The notes: generated by a model from the sequence alone, not told the origin. Counted from the first letter of the stretch, positions 26,863 through 36,223 are shown. The stretch: 64,000 bases of DNA from Flavobacterium chilense (GCF_001602525.1 NZ_LSYT01000001.1:310001-374000); one strand, 5' to 3'. Numbers and translations: made by a program.

Positions 26863-28221
26863 ATGGGATTATTCAGTATAGATTTTGAAAAATTATATGA
26901 AGATTTATCTTCAAGAGATGAACAAATATTGGGTATGTTTTGCATCCAATATCCCATTTATTGTATTCATTCAAGTATATTAGACAGTACAAAGGATCCT
27001 TTGGATAGTCTAGATAAAGTAATTATAGATTTTTTTATAGCGAAACCTGATTATTCGATTCAACAGGTAGGTGCTTTATTAGGATCTTCAAAATCTCTTG
27101 TAGAATTCAGAATTAATAAATTAATTTATGACGGTCATTTAATGGCAAAAAATAATGGTTATTTTTTAAGTGAAGAAGGTATTGATGTTTTTATAAATAA
27201 AATCTTAATTCGACAACATAAAAAGTCGTATGATTTTTATGTAGATGGAATTACTTTAAAACCACTTCCAAAAGTGTTTTATACGTTTTATAATTCAAAG
27301 TATGTTAATGAAAGTGATTCTTATTCATATACAAATTCTTTTGGAAGTACAAAAACTATTAAGACATTTGGTCCAGATATAGTTCATACTCCACTATCAA
27401 AATCTTTGATTATTGAAGAAATAAAAAATATTGATTTTCATAATAGAGAGGATATGAAAATTCCATTAGGATTAATTGATATTGAAGATTTATCATTCTC
27501 AAAGTTATCATTCAATTGTATAGTTAATATAACCAAAAAAGATGGTTTACTAAAGAAAGAACTATTAGATGGATATCCTTTTTATTTGTTATCCGATAAT
27601 AATTCATATTATGAGGCTGCTCGAAAAAATATAATTTCTTTTGAAAATAACATTAAAGATAAAGTAAGAGACCTTCAATTTAAGATTATAATTCCAAGAC
27701 AAAGGGAAGGTAATAATGTAAATTCTAAACCTATACTAATATCTAATTGGCAAGAAATAGATAGATATAAAAACAGTGAAAATAAATGTTTTTCTTTTAG
27801 TACTGAAGATTTATTAAAAGTAATAGAAGGTGTGTTTAACATTAAAAATGCAAGCCTAGAGAATATTGTAAATGATGATTCTGAAATTAGTATTGATATA
27901 AATAGTGAGATGCTTTTAAACTCACCTAATAGAAGAAAATTAATTTCTAATATTATAAGAAAGAGGGATTATGAGTTTGGAAAAAGCGACAACAATGTAT
28001 TTATTTTGTATATATATTATAAAACTACAGATGTATTTGTTAATAAAGTAGTGAAGTTAAAGAATGTTTTGGATAATTACAAAACTCATCAAATGGATAT
28101 GGTTGCTTTTAAAAATAAACATCCTGAGTATAAATATGATTTAAAGAAATGTTTAGTTGCAGCAGGAGAATATGATTTATTAGAAAAACTGGATATTAAA
28201 CAATTTATGATAGAGATTTAG
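26863..28221 (+). CDS. Winged-helix protein of unknown function (CARF operon)
   Basis: A 452-residue protein starting one base after the helicase stop. Residues about 55-95 form a winged helix (DYSIQQVGALLGSSKSLVEF, then RINKLIYDGHLMAKNNGYFL). The remaining 350 residues show alternating beta and helix without a motif I know, and no membrane segment. As the second of five coupled genes it may be an adaptor or DNA-binding regulator of the system. No function can be assigned from sequence. Confidence 0.7.
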   Translation: MGLFSIDFEKLYEDLSSRDEQILGMFCIQYPIYCIHSSILDSTKDPLDSLDKVIIDFFIAKPDYSIQQVGALLGSSKSLVEFRINKLIYDGHLMAKNNGYFLSEEGIDVFINKILIRQHKKSYDFYVDGITLKPLPKVFYTFYNSKYVNESDSYSYTNSFGSTKTIKTFGPDIVHTPLSKSLIIEEIKNIDFHNREDMKIPLGLIDIEDLSFSKLSFNCIVNITKKDGLLKKELLDGYPFYLLSDNNSYYEAARKNIISFENNIKDKVRDLQFKIIIPRQREGNNVNSKPILISNWQEIDRYKNSENKCFSFSTEDLLKVIEGVFNIKNASLENIVNDDSEISIDINSEMLLNSPNRRKLISNIIRKRDYEFGKSDNNVFILYIYYKTTDVFVNKVVKLKNVLDNYKTHQMDMVAFKNKHPEYKYDLKKCLVAAGEYDLLEKLDIKQFMIEI

Positions 28222-28223
28222 TT

Positions 28224-29669
28224 ATGATAATAGAAATTAAACATACGGACAACCTTGAGACAGGTGCATTTATAATTAATAAAAATGCAAAAGCATATAG
28301 TGTTTATCAAGAAAATGAATTAATTTATCTAACTCAAAATAGTAATTTAAGACTAAAAGAGGAAATAATAAATATTATTCAATCAAGCAAAGTTGTACTT
28401 AAGATTTGCAGTTTTATAGTAACCGATAAAGAAATTTTTGATTTAATTCTTGATAAAGCACAAAATTCAAACATCTCTATCTTTATCTTAACTCAACTCG
28501 ATAGCTCTAAACTTGAAAATTTTGAATCACTAAGTGAGTATCTAACTGAAGAGGAGTTAAACACCAAAACTTCCAATCAGCATTTGTCGAATATAAAAAT
28601 GTTATATGATAATGGTGTTCATGTTAGAGCTTCTGAATCAGCTCATGCTAAGTTTATTATTACAGATAGAGTTAAAGGGTTTATTACAAGTGCTAATTTA
28701 ACCACGCCTTCCTTAAATGAAAACACAGAATCGGGTGTGTATATAGATGAGAAAAGTAGTCAAGAATTAGATAAACTATTTGATTTGATTTACTTAAAAG
28801 GAACGAATTATACTAAATTTATAAGTACTTCTAAAAAGAATAAAATGATGGTAGTTAATACCGATATTGACTACACATTTGATAATTTACCAAGATCTAT
28901 TGATTCAAATTTAAGATTTACGTATTTAAATATAACTACTAATCTTTTAGATGAAATCATTAATATTATTAACAAGGCAAATGAGTACATATACTTATCG
29001 ACATATAGCATAGTTGGATTAGAGAATATTCAAAAACTCATAAATACAATTGATAATGCTATTATTAGAGGTGTTAAGGTTTCTATATTTTGTAGAGGTA
29101 TGAATTATAGAAATGACCATTTGCTTGCAACAGAAAAATTAGTTAAAATTGGTTGTAATGTTTTTGGTAATTATGACAATCATTCAAAGGGACTTATTTC
29201 AGAAAATGAAGGGTTAATTTTTACAGCAAACATTGATGGTAATCACGGTTTAATTAATGGCTTTGAAGTTGGATATAAGTTGAATGAAAAACAAAGAGTA
29301 GAATTTTTAGAATTTCATAAGCACTTAATCCAAAACAGTAATTATATATATAAAATCAGACCACAAAGAATAGAATTAATAAAGGCATATATTGTTTACG
29401 AAAAGTATAAAAAAATGGAACCCCCTCAAATTCCTTCTGACCTTTGTATAAAAGCAAAATTAGATCTAAATATTGAAAAAGATGATTTCCTAAAGCTACC
29501 AATATTTTATAGTATATCAGGAAAAAATACCCACTTAACAGTTGGTAAGTTTACCTATGATTCTGTTTTTGAGGGTAATACTTTTTCAATAAAGAAAAAA
29601 CTAAAATACCAATTTAATAGAGAAAAATACCTTCTTAAATTCTTTAATTTAATATTAGAAATAGAATAA
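28224..29669 (+). CDS. Phospholipase D-fold protein with two HKD motifs
   Basis: A 481-residue PLD-superfamily protein. The first HKD motif is complete (H141, K143, D148 in AHAKFIITD, followed by GFITSANLT). The second is H321, K323 and Glu at 328 in HSKGLISEN, followed by GLIFTANID, so the Asp is replaced by Glu. Two motifs in one chain fit a monomeric catalytic pair. In defence islands such proteins are usually nucleases (as DrmC in DISARM), not lipases. It starts 2 bases after the winged-helix gene, and its stop overlaps the next start (TAATG). Confidence 0.82.
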   Translation: MIIEIKHTDNLETGAFIINKNAKAYSVYQENELIYLTQNSNLRLKEEIINIIQSSKVVLKICSFIVTDKEIFDLILDKAQNSNISIFILTQLDSSKLENFESLSEYLTEEELNTKTSNQHLSNIKMLYDNGVHVRASESAHAKFIITDRVKGFITSANLTTPSLNENTESGVYIDEKSSQELDKLFDLIYLKGTNYTKFISTSKKNKMMVVNTDIDYTFDNLPRSIDSNLRFTYLNITTNLLDEIINIINKANEYIYLSTYSIVGLENIQKLINTIDNAIIRGVKVSIFCRGMNYRNDHLLATEKLVKIGCNVFGNYDNHSKGLISENEGLIFTANIDGNHGLINGFEVGYKLNEKQRVEFLEFHKHLIQNSNYIYKIRPQRIELIKAYIVYEKYKKMEPPQIPSDLCIKAKLDLNIEKDDFLKLPIFYSISGKNTHLTVGKFTYDSVFEGNTFSIKKKLKYQFNREKYLLKFFNLILEIE

Positions 29670-30247
29670 TGAAAAAGCAAATACCTTATTTAGACGAGTG
29701 GCTTGAACTTGCCAATTCAGGTAATTTTAATAAAGCTCAAGAAATTTATTATGAAAACCTTTTTGAATCAGTTATAGATAATTTTATAAGCAATTATAAA
29801 GATATTATTCCGTCAGGTGGAGTATTGTTCTCCATTTTAGGATTTTCTCCAGAACCAATTATATTAACTGCAAAAGCATTGGAACCTGAAAGACATATCA
29901 TTTTCACAACCAATAATAAAAGTGATGGTAATGATTACTTAGAAAAATTTCTAGAATCAAAATATGAAATGATTTATATAGAAGATGAAAATTTTAATAC
30001 AATCTATAAAGCTTTAAAAGAAAGTTTGATTTTGAATCCAAATTCAAATATGACACTAGATATAACCGGAGGGAAAAAATCAATGGTAGCAGCAGTCAGT
30101 ATATTTGGAAAAGATTATGGTTGTAAAATTGTTTATGTAGATTTTAAAGAATATCTAAAAGAATTAAGAAAACCAATGCCAGGTTCTGAAATTTTAAATA
30201 TTGTATATGATCCTTTAGCTAATCAACCAGAAATATTTCTTTTATGA
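29669..30247 (+). CDS. Stand-alone CARF-like protein
   Basis: A 192-residue protein. The N-terminal 45 residues are helical, then a Rossmann-like sensor begins with GVLFSILGFSPEPIILTAKA (51-70), with the Gly-x-x-Pro-Glu-Pro turn typical of CARF domains, and contains DITGGKKSMVAAVSIF (131-146), the ligand-binding Thr-Gly-Gly-x-Lys-x-Met motif, followed by KIVYVDF. CARF domains bind cyclic oligoadenylates made by type III CRISPR complexes. No effector domain is attached, so it may be a sensor subunit or ring nuclease. It overlaps the next gene by ATGA. Confidence 0.72.
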   Translation: MKKQIPYLDEWLELANSGNFNKAQEIYYENLFESVIDNFISNYKDIIPSGGVLFSILGFSPEPIILTAKALEPERHIIFTTNNKSDGNDYLEKFLESKYEMIYIEDENFNTIYKALKESLILNPNSNMTLDITGGKKSMVAAVSIFGKDYGCKIVYVDFKEYLKELRKPMPGSEILNIVYDPLANQPEIFLL

Positions 30248-31356
30248 AACATCAAATCGTATTGGTTGGAGGTCAGTTGTTGCCTATATATATTGGGATT
30301 AAAGAATTTAGTCCTGAAAAAATTCATTTCTTAGTTTCAAAAGAATCAGTTGAAAGCCTTCATAATCTGAAACCTATGATTAAGAGAATCTCTCAAAGTG
30401 AATATAGATGTAATGCCTTTGATTTCTATGAAATAAAAGCAATATTTGAGAAAATAATTCTAAAAATCAGTCCAGAAGACACTGTAACATTTAACTTAAC
30501 CGGAGGTACTAAAATAATGGTACTCGCTTGTCAAGCTATTATACACGAAAAAGGATTAAGTGGATTTTATATAAATCAAGATGATTCGTATCTAGTACTT
30601 CCTTCGTATGAAAGAAGAAACATAATTTCTGAATTAACAGTAAAAGAGTTCTTTGATATTAATGGGCATAGTACTTATAATTTCAAAAAAATGAGTGATT
30701 TTACAAAAGAGGATATTAAAACATCCGAAAAAATTAAAATTTTCGCAAATAATACTTCTAGATATAAATTGATAATTGGTTTTTTTAGAAAAAAATTTTT
30801 TGATAAAAATTTGGCGTTACCTCTAAATGGTTTTGAATCAATTAATAATAACCTTAAGGTTACTTGGAATCAAACTTCAATAAGCATAGAATCAAATAAT
30901 AAAAACATCTTAACAATAAACTCAAAATTAGCTCACGAGTTGCTATTTAAAGCTGTCTGGTGGGAACTTTTAGTAGCAAATGAAATTAGTATTTCAAACA
31001 AATACAAAGAGGTATTATTGAGCTTTGAACTTACTTTTAAATCAAATAAACAAGTTGCTAAAAATGAAATTGATATTTTAATTAATACTGGAAAAAAATT
31101 AATTTTCATTGAATGTAAATCTGGACTTGTTAAACAAGAAGATATAAATAAAATGAAAATCGTTAAACAAACGTATGGTGGTGTAATATCTAAATCTATT
31201 CTAGTTTCTCGCGAATTACCAAATCCATCAATAAGAGAAAAGTGCAAAGAGTTAGATATTGAATTGTTCTTCTCATTTGCATTAAAGCAAGAAGTAAATC
31301 CATTAAATAAATTATCGAAAGTAATTAATGATTTTGAACGTAAAGCATCAATTTAA
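30244..31356 (+). CDS. CARF-PD-(D/E)XK nuclease related to Card1/Can2 (DUF1887-like)
   Basis: A 370-residue protein with an N-terminal CARF-like sensor (start MKHQIVLVGGQLLPIYIGI; NLTGGTKIMVLACQAI at 84-99). The C-terminal nuclease domain shows AVWWELLVA (Glu 241), NEIDILI (Asp 277) and FIECKSG (Glu 290, Lys 292), the E...D...ExK layout of PD-(D/E)XK enzymes. Card1 and Can2 have this architecture and degrade nucleic acids when cyclic tetra-adenylate binds. Here no CRISPR-Cas locus is in the window, so the signal source is unknown. It is the last gene of the five-gene operon. Confidence 0.78.
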   Translation: MKHQIVLVGGQLLPIYIGIKEFSPEKIHFLVSKESVESLHNLKPMIKRISQSEYRCNAFDFYEIKAIFEKIILKISPEDTVTFNLTGGTKIMVLACQAIIHEKGLSGFYINQDDSYLVLPSYERRNIISELTVKEFFDINGHSTYNFKKMSDFTKEDIKTSEKIKIFANNTSRYKLIIGFFRKKFFDKNLALPLNGFESINNNLKVTWNQTSISIESNNKNILTINSKLAHELLFKAVWWELLVANEISISNKYKEVLLSFELTFKSNKQVAKNEIDILINTGKKLIFIECKSGLVKQEDINKMKIVKQTYGGVISKSILVSRELPNPSIREKCKELDIELFFSFALKQEVNPLNKLSKVINDFERKASI

Positions 31357-31436
31357 TTTGTTACTTTCATAAATAACAACAAATTTTTATAGTAGATCTA
31401 TTAACTTAAAATATATACAATTATAATTGTATATCA

Positions 31437-31562
31437 TAGCATTTGGTACCTTGGCGATACAGAAGATTAAGGAAGCCTTATTTTTTGTTTAAACACTTTT
31501 TTTAAAATTTGCAATCAACTGCCAATTAAGCTTAAACCCGCCATAGTATAGCAAATCTCGCT
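31437..31562 (-). repeat. attC-like palindromic repeat 1 (degenerate)
   Basis: It shares with the other repeats of this region the blocks TTGGCGATACAG, GATTAAGGAAGCC, GCCAATTAAGC and CGCCATA. The outer arms are poorly preserved. It lies past the end of the CARF operon. Confidence 0.4.
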
Positions 31563-31616
31563 TATTTTAATAAATAAAGTTTCAAGTAAAAATACCTGAT
31601 TTTTTAGAAAAGATTA

Positions 31617-31733
31617 TCAATATATGATCCTGATATCAATTTTCATGATACTTTTATATTTCAATAAAATCTGTAGTGATGTGCTTGATGCACTTAAATT
31701 CAGCCATATTACCAAACTACAATTATAACTTAT
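31617..31733 (-). repeat. Partial attC-like repeat after the DUF6602 gene
   Basis: The stretch CAGCCATATTACCAAACTAC near 31704-31723 matches the same end of the intact repeat at 35284-35412. The rest of the 250-base gap around it holds no convincing frame. Confidence 0.35.
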
Positions 31734-31736
31734 TTT

Positions 31737-32513
31737 TTATAGGCAAACTGTTCTGTTCCTTTTGATCTCTTTCGTTCCTTCTATTGGAAAGTCCATAAAA
31801 TATCTGTCACTCAAATCAGCAGTTGTGGTCATATGAATAAGGTTTGAAATAAAATACGAATGAGATAATCCGTCTAACTTATAAACATTATAGAAATTGG
31901 AGTCGCAATTTGCTTGAATTGGTGGATATAACCCTTCACTTCTCAACCAATGACGTATAAATATGTTACCACCTAATGAAAAATGATTAATTATTCCTCC
32001 TGAAAGCCTTAATGATTCATCAATAATATTTGAATTGATTCCTCCTTGATAATCAAAAGAAATAAGACCTCTAAATATTCGATTGTTATCTGTTCTTGAC
32101 AAAGTTGGGAATCTAACAATTGAGCTGAAATTTTCCACAACTTTATACAATCCATTTTTATGTGTTCGATTTGACGATACTTTTGATTTAACTTCGATTA
32201 ATGCTTTAACGCTATTTTGTGTAACAATTACAAAGTCTCCTTCAGTAAATATTGTAGGTTGCGTATTGTCATAAATTAATATATCAATCTGTTTCGAAAC
32301 AGTATTTTCAGTATGAGAAATTTGATTCAGAACAAATCCTGTTCCAACAGATAAATTATTTGGTAATCTACTTCTTAAAATAGCTTTAAGTTTTTCTTCT
32401 TTATATCTTCCGTCTTCTCCCCAATTAGCTTCTCCAATTAAATTTCTTACTCGATTTTTTATTGTGTCAAGTTCACGATTAATCGAGAGTTGATATTCTA
32501 ATGTGTTAATCAT
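31737..32513 (-). CDS. DUF6602-like protein (putative nuclease)
   Basis: A 258-residue protein from the ATG at 32513 (MINTLEYQLSINRELDTIKN); an upstream ATG at 32561 would overlap the repeat. The region GEDGRYKEEKLKAILRSRLP, LSVGTGFVLNQI, KQIDILIYDN and VKALIEVKSK matches the DUF6602 family. Its D...E-x-K spacing resembles a PD-(D/E)XK catalytic core, so DNA cleavage is possible. The C-terminal third has no recognised motif. It is the last unit of the cassette-like array. Confidence 0.72.
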   Translation of the reverse strand: MINTLEYQLSINRELDTIKNRVRNLIGEANWGEDGRYKEEKLKAILRSRLPNNLSVGTGFVLNQISHTENTVSKQIDILIYDNTQPTIFTEGDFVIVTQNSVKALIEVKSKVSSNRTHKNGLYKVVENFSSIVRFPTLSRTDNNRIFRGLISFDYQGGINSNIIDESLRLSGGIINHFSLGGNIFIRHWLRSEGLYPPIQANCDSNFYNVYKLDGLSHSYFISNLIHMTTTADLSDRYFMDFPIEGTKEIKRNRTVCL

Positions 32514-32560
32514 ATATTTTTTATTTAAAGAGTAAGTCTTTTTTGTTTCAAAATGAGGCA

Positions 32561-32684
32561 TAACTTATTGGCGATACAAGATGTTTGCAAGTTATGAAAC
32601 TGAGTGTTTTCGGCTAAACGTAAACGTGATAAAAAACGTTAATTCTACTAACTTCCCCAAATATCTTGTAAAGACCGTTAGACG
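32561..32684 (-). repeat. attC-like palindromic repeat 2
   Basis: Inner arms ACAAGATGTTTG (32576-32587) and CAAATATCTTGT (near 32658-32669) pair with one mismatch. Read on the minus strand, the element starts GTCTAAC, an exact RYYYAAC core, and ends GTTATGC, a core variant known from integrons. The TAA stop of the split gene (32678-32680) lies in the first core. Confidence 0.6.
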
Positions 32685-33475
32685 CTGTACATTGGTATGC
32701 AAATTTTATTTTGTATTAAATACTCAAAAGTTAATAAATCGTATTTGTATGGTTTTTCAATTCTTTCTATTACGATTGCATATGTTTTTTCTATGTTGTG
32801 TGGATTAAATTCATCGGAATTTAATGATTTAAATACTTCTTTTAATTCATCAGCTTCAATTAAATTACGGACGATAATGTAAATATTTTTATCTTGATTA
32901 AAACGCATATCACCGCAATTTTTGTTACTAACTCTTATAATTTCATCATTTTTCCAAATTGGGAAATAATCCCCTTTTGAAAATTCAAAACAATTTCTCC
33001 ATCTCCATTCCCTTTCATGTGTCCAATCATTTTTATACGAAAAATCAGTCAACATATACCTCTATTGTTCTTCATCGGGTAGATGTGGTGTGAACCATTC
33101 TCCGTTTTCAGAATTTGTTTCGTCATTATTTCCGCGGGTTAGTCCGTAAATTACATTTCGGGCTCCATTTTTAAACATAAAATCTTTAGAAATAGCAATT
33201 CCATATAAATCAATTTTTTCAATATCGTTTCTATTTTGAACATATGTTAAGAAACTAAACAAAGGCATTTCTGTAAAACAAACAGCTGGATATTTTCCGA
33301 AAATTGTTCTTTTGGTGTTTCTAACAGACCAGCCTGCATTTAATTTTCCACTTTTGATGATTTTTTTTAAGTTTTGAAATGCGGTACTATCATCGTTTTT
33401 TCTTGTGAAATGAATTAGATAATACGACATGTCGAATCTATTTTCATATATTTTTTGTAATAACTCTAGGCTCAT
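32678..33475 (-). pseudogene. Hypothetical protein gene interrupted by one in-frame amber codon
   Basis: Two frames in the same phase, 137 codons (33475-33062) and the continuation to 32678, are separated only by TAG at 33062-33064. After it the frame reads on (arg-tyr-met, then LTDFSYKNDWTHEREWRWRN), so a single substitution, perhaps from CAG, ended a protein of about 265 residues. Conserved-looking blocks are YYLIHFTRKNDDSTAF, KYPAVCFTEMPLFSF and GARNVIYGLTRG; the layout resembles families found with abortive-infection loci, but I cannot name it. It may be a pseudogene, a readthrough gene or a sequencing error. Confidence 0.6.
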
Positions 33476-33490
33476 TTTTTGTTTTATATC

Positions 33491-33628
33491 AGCTAACGTT
33501 TCGCGCTACACGCAGACTGGGATTAAAAACGCGTAATCTTTCTGTTAAATATTAATTTTTCAAATACAAACCATTTTCCAAATTGAGCTAAATGCCCAGC
33601 TTTTTTGTGGAGTTTGTATCAGAAGTCT
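33491..33628 (-). repeat. attC-like palindromic repeat 3
   Basis: It starts CTAACGTTTCGCGCTACACG and holds the shared central blocks AAATACAAACCATTTTCCAAATT and AAATGCCCAGC in shorter form. On the minus strand it ends AACGTTAGCT, and the ATG of the next gene follows about 23 bases later. Confidence 0.55.
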
Positions 33629-33635
33629 CTTTTAA

Positions 33636-34625
33636 TTAAATACCAATTAAATCATATATTTCCTGAGCTTTATGTCGAGTCAATTCTGGATAATTATCAC
33701 TTATTTTTTCAATTTCATCCATATATTTAATTATGTTTTCTTCATTTTCCTTTAGTAATAATAAATAATCAAACTCCGTATCTTTATGCTTACGCATCTC
33801 GTTTAATAGTAATAGATAACGATTCTCAATCATATTAAAATATTCTTCGTTAATTGTTATATTTTCCTGTACAATATTTAAAATCTGCTCAATGCAGAAA
33901 CGTGTTCTTATAATTGGGTGAGGATAGGCGCTTTCTTTGAAATATATTCTCTCAAACTTATTTGCAAACTCAATAAATATATTTGAAATTATCAAAGCGT
34001 AAAGCGTTACCAAATTAAAGAGAATTGATAAATTTAGTTTAATCTTATTTTCTTCCAGATATTGAAGAATTAAAATACTCCCTACAGATACTCCAAATAA
34101 ATCTGCATCAATTTCGTATACATGATTTTTTTCTAAATAAGGTGATTCATAATGACTTGATTCGTTAAATTCTGAACAATTTTCTCCTTTAGAAGTCGAA
34201 TTAAATTGTATTATGTGACCTAATTCATGAAAAAAAAGATAACTCATAGTCAAATAGATAAATAATTCAAGAAGTATATCCTCTTCAATTGGAAAGCCTG
34301 AAGCTTTTGTGAAGTTTTCTTTTAAAAAAATTGATATTGAATCTTTAATTATTGGTTCTAAATCATTGATGATTGAGTGATTTAGCATTATTATGTTAAC
34401 ATCTTTAAATGTCCAAGCTTTAGCGTTAAAATTTATGTTAAATCTAAAACTAAAATGAGTTTTAAATTCAAACTTTGAATTTATATTATCTATTGCTTCG
34501 CTGATATAATCAAAAGTTTTTAAAGCAAAATCTTCATTATCGAATAATGAAAATTCATCTACTGAGATTAAATCAGTTTCTGGAAAATACTTTTGAATTA
34601 AAGTTAAATGTTCTGTGTTGTTCAT
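33636..34625 (-). CDS. HExxH putative zinc metallopeptidase
   Basis: A 329-residue protein with the gluzincin-type motif FFHELGHIIQF (His-Glu-x-x-His near residue 134) and a downstream acidic helix YEIDADLFGVSVG that supplies the likely third ligand. There is no signal peptide; hydrophobic stretches after residue 180 (SILFNLVTLYALIISNIFIE) could be a buried helix or one membrane segment. Similar domains occur in cassette and defence genes next to toxins. The substrate is unknown. Confidence 0.65.
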   Translation of the reverse strand: MNNTEHLTLIQKYFPETDLISVDEFSLFDNEDFALKTFDYISEAIDNINSKFEFKTHFSFRFNINFNAKAWTFKDVNIIMLNHSIINDLEPIIKDSISIFLKENFTKASGFPIEEDILLELFIYLTMSYLFFHELGHIIQFNSTSKGENCSEFNESSHYESPYLEKNHVYEIDADLFGVSVGSILILQYLEENKIKLNLSILFNLVTLYALIISNIFIEFANKFERIYFKESAYPHPIIRTRFCIEQILNIVQENITINEEYFNMIENRYLLLLNEMRKHKDTEFDYLLLLKENEENIIKYMDEIEKISDNYPELTRHKAQEIYDLIGI

Positions 34626-34635
34626 TGAAATTTAT

Positions 34636-34773
34636 GATAACGTTTTGGTACGACAGCGGGTTTCGTACTAAATTAAGTACTATTTTTCGGATTTACCAAA
34701 TCATCCTAAATACAAAACCAACTTTCCATTAAGTCAAATGCCCAAATCCGTTGTAGTCGCTCAGCGGTTCGGC
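34636..34773 (-). repeat. attC-like palindromic repeat 4
   Basis: Left arm TTTTGGTACGACAGCGGGTTT, right arm AAATCCGTTGTAGTCGCTC, with shared centre CCAAATCATCCTAAATACAA. On the minus strand it ends AACGTTATCA, about 17 bases before the ATG of the HExxH gene. Confidence 0.6.
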
Positions 34774-34840
34774 ATTTTATTACTATCATTTTTTAAGAAC
34801 TCTTTTCTTGTTTGAAAATCTAATGACAACATAATAAAAT

Positions 34841-35233
34841 TTAATTTATTGGTAGAACAATTCTGTCTTTGGGCTCAGCTGACCATTGAACTTGCCATAC
34901 ACGTCCATCAATTTGGTCAAGCAAAATGAAATTATATATGTTTGTTGTCGGATAAAGAAAAAATCTTCCATTCTTCTCATCTTCTTTTGTAACTCGGGTT
35001 ATCAAGGATATCGGAGTTTCAAACTCATTACCTTTTGCAGACCATTGAACTTGCCACATTTGTCCATTTTTTGTATTCACTTTAATAAATGTATACATAT
35101 TTTTTGTTGCGAATAGCCTATACCCAACATCACTATCTGTAGAAATATTTTGAGTTGGTGTGTCAGATGTACTTTGTGCAAAAGCAAAAATTGTCGTTAA
35201 AGTAATAATTGTTACAAAGAATAATTTTCTCAT
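34841..35233 (-). CDS. Secreted two-repeat protein
   Basis: A 130-residue protein read from the ATG at 35233, which gives a proper signal peptide (MRKLFFVTIITLTTIFAFAQ); the longer frame to 35326 runs into the neighbouring repeat. The mature part has two copies of a motif of about 45 residues: RLFATKNMYTFIKVNTKNGQ then MWQVQWSAKG, and RFFLYPTTNIYNFILLDQID then VWQVQWSAEP. Each would make a small beta unit with the conserved WQVQWSA strand. The function is unknown; it is probably periplasmic. Confidence 0.65.
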   Translation of the reverse strand: MRKLFFVTIITLTTIFAFAQSTSDTPTQNISTDSDVGYRLFATKNMYTFIKVNTKNGQMWQVQWSAKGNEFETPISLITRVTKEDEKNGRFFLYPTTNIYNFILLDQIDGRVWQVQWSAEPKDRIVLPIN

Positions 35234-35283
35234 TTGTTTCAGTGTTTTAATTGTCTTTATATCTGTCGAATTTTTTATGCTGA

Positions 35284-35412
35284 CCGCTAACGTTTGGTCG
35301 CTTGATGTGACGATTAAGGAAGCCAAATCTTTCGGTTAATGACTAATTTCCCAAGTACAAAACCATCTTCAAATTAAGCCAAATCTCGCCATATTGCCAA
35401 ACGACGGTTAGC
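35284..35412 (-). repeat. attC-like palindromic repeat 5
   Basis: The clearest copy. Outer arms GCTAACGTTTGG (35286-35297) and CCAAACGACGGTTAGC (35397-35412) pair with a four-base bulge, as in attC sites. The TAA stop of the protease gene (35408-35410) lies inside the right arm. Confidence 0.65.
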
Positions 35413-36202
35413 AGTAGTCATTTTCGTCTGTCATTAATGTTGCATCAATTCCAACTTTAAAATCCGCTAAAGCAATACCATAAATTTTAGTTGCTCCTTC
35501 ATATCCGTGTGTTATAAGCGAAACAAGGTTTCCATCTGTATCCATAATAGGTGCACCGCTCGTTCCTTTAAAATCAGCGTTGTCTTGTATTGGATTTAAA
35601 AGTTCGAATTCATAATAATTCTTAATTTGTTGTATAAATTTTAGTCCACTATAAAAAGTTTGTTGAGTTTCAAGTATGTCGCCTTTCGGTGTATCTTTGA
35701 AAAATAGTGGCTTTATACGTCCAAAAAAACCATATTCCTTTTCAACTGAAGGTTTTTCTGTTAAATCTGTTTTGATTAAAAGTTTTTTGCTCTTTTTAAG
35801 ATTAAATTTTTCGAATTCAATTTCAATTTGAATGAAGTTTGCTTTGTGCATAAGTGTTGCATAACTAATGTCAATTTGACCAAAATCAATTTCTTCTATT
35901 CTATCAGGTTCGCTTTTAAGTTTCTCAATTTGCTCTTCATATTTTGTTATATCAAACTGTTCAAGATAATTCATTGCTCCGACAGAATAAAGTGGTGTTT
36001 GTCCATTAATTGTAGGTTGTTCTGTTACAATACAAGTAGCAGCTTCAATATCTGTTACGTGGGCAGCTGTTAATAAAATTTCTTTGTCTTTATAGTCAAT
36101 GATACAACCTGAACCAATTCCTTGTGGTAACAGAGAATCGGGGTCAGTCATTACAATATGAATTGTCGAACGAATAATTGTTTCAATATGTTTTTTTTCC
36201 AT
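35408..36202 (-). CDS. Trypsin-like serine protease domain protein
   Basis: A 264-residue protein with chymotrypsin-fold blocks: GSGCIIDYKDKEILLTAAHV (catalytic His of AAH near residue 48), an acidic candidate Asp in IDFGQIDISYA, and FKGTSGAPIMDTDGNL with the catalytic Ser in GTSGAP. No signal peptide is seen, so it acts in the cytoplasm, as do trypsin-like partners of several bacterial defence modules. The gene is a single-gene unit between two palindromes. Confidence 0.75.
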   Translation of the reverse strand: MEKKHIETIIRSTIHIVMTDPDSLLPQGIGSGCIIDYKDKEILLTAAHVTDIEAATCIVTEQPTINGQTPLYSVGAMNYLEQFDITKYEEQIEKLKSEPDRIEEIDFGQIDISYATLMHKANFIQIEIEFEKFNLKKSKKLLIKTDLTEKPSVEKEYGFFGRIKPLFFKDTPKGDILETQQTFYSGLKFIQQIKNYYEFELLNPIQDNADFKGTSGAPIMDTDGNLVSLITHGYEGATKIYGIALADFKVGIDATLMTDENDYC

Positions 36203-36223
36203 AACGTCTTTTTTTTATAATAA

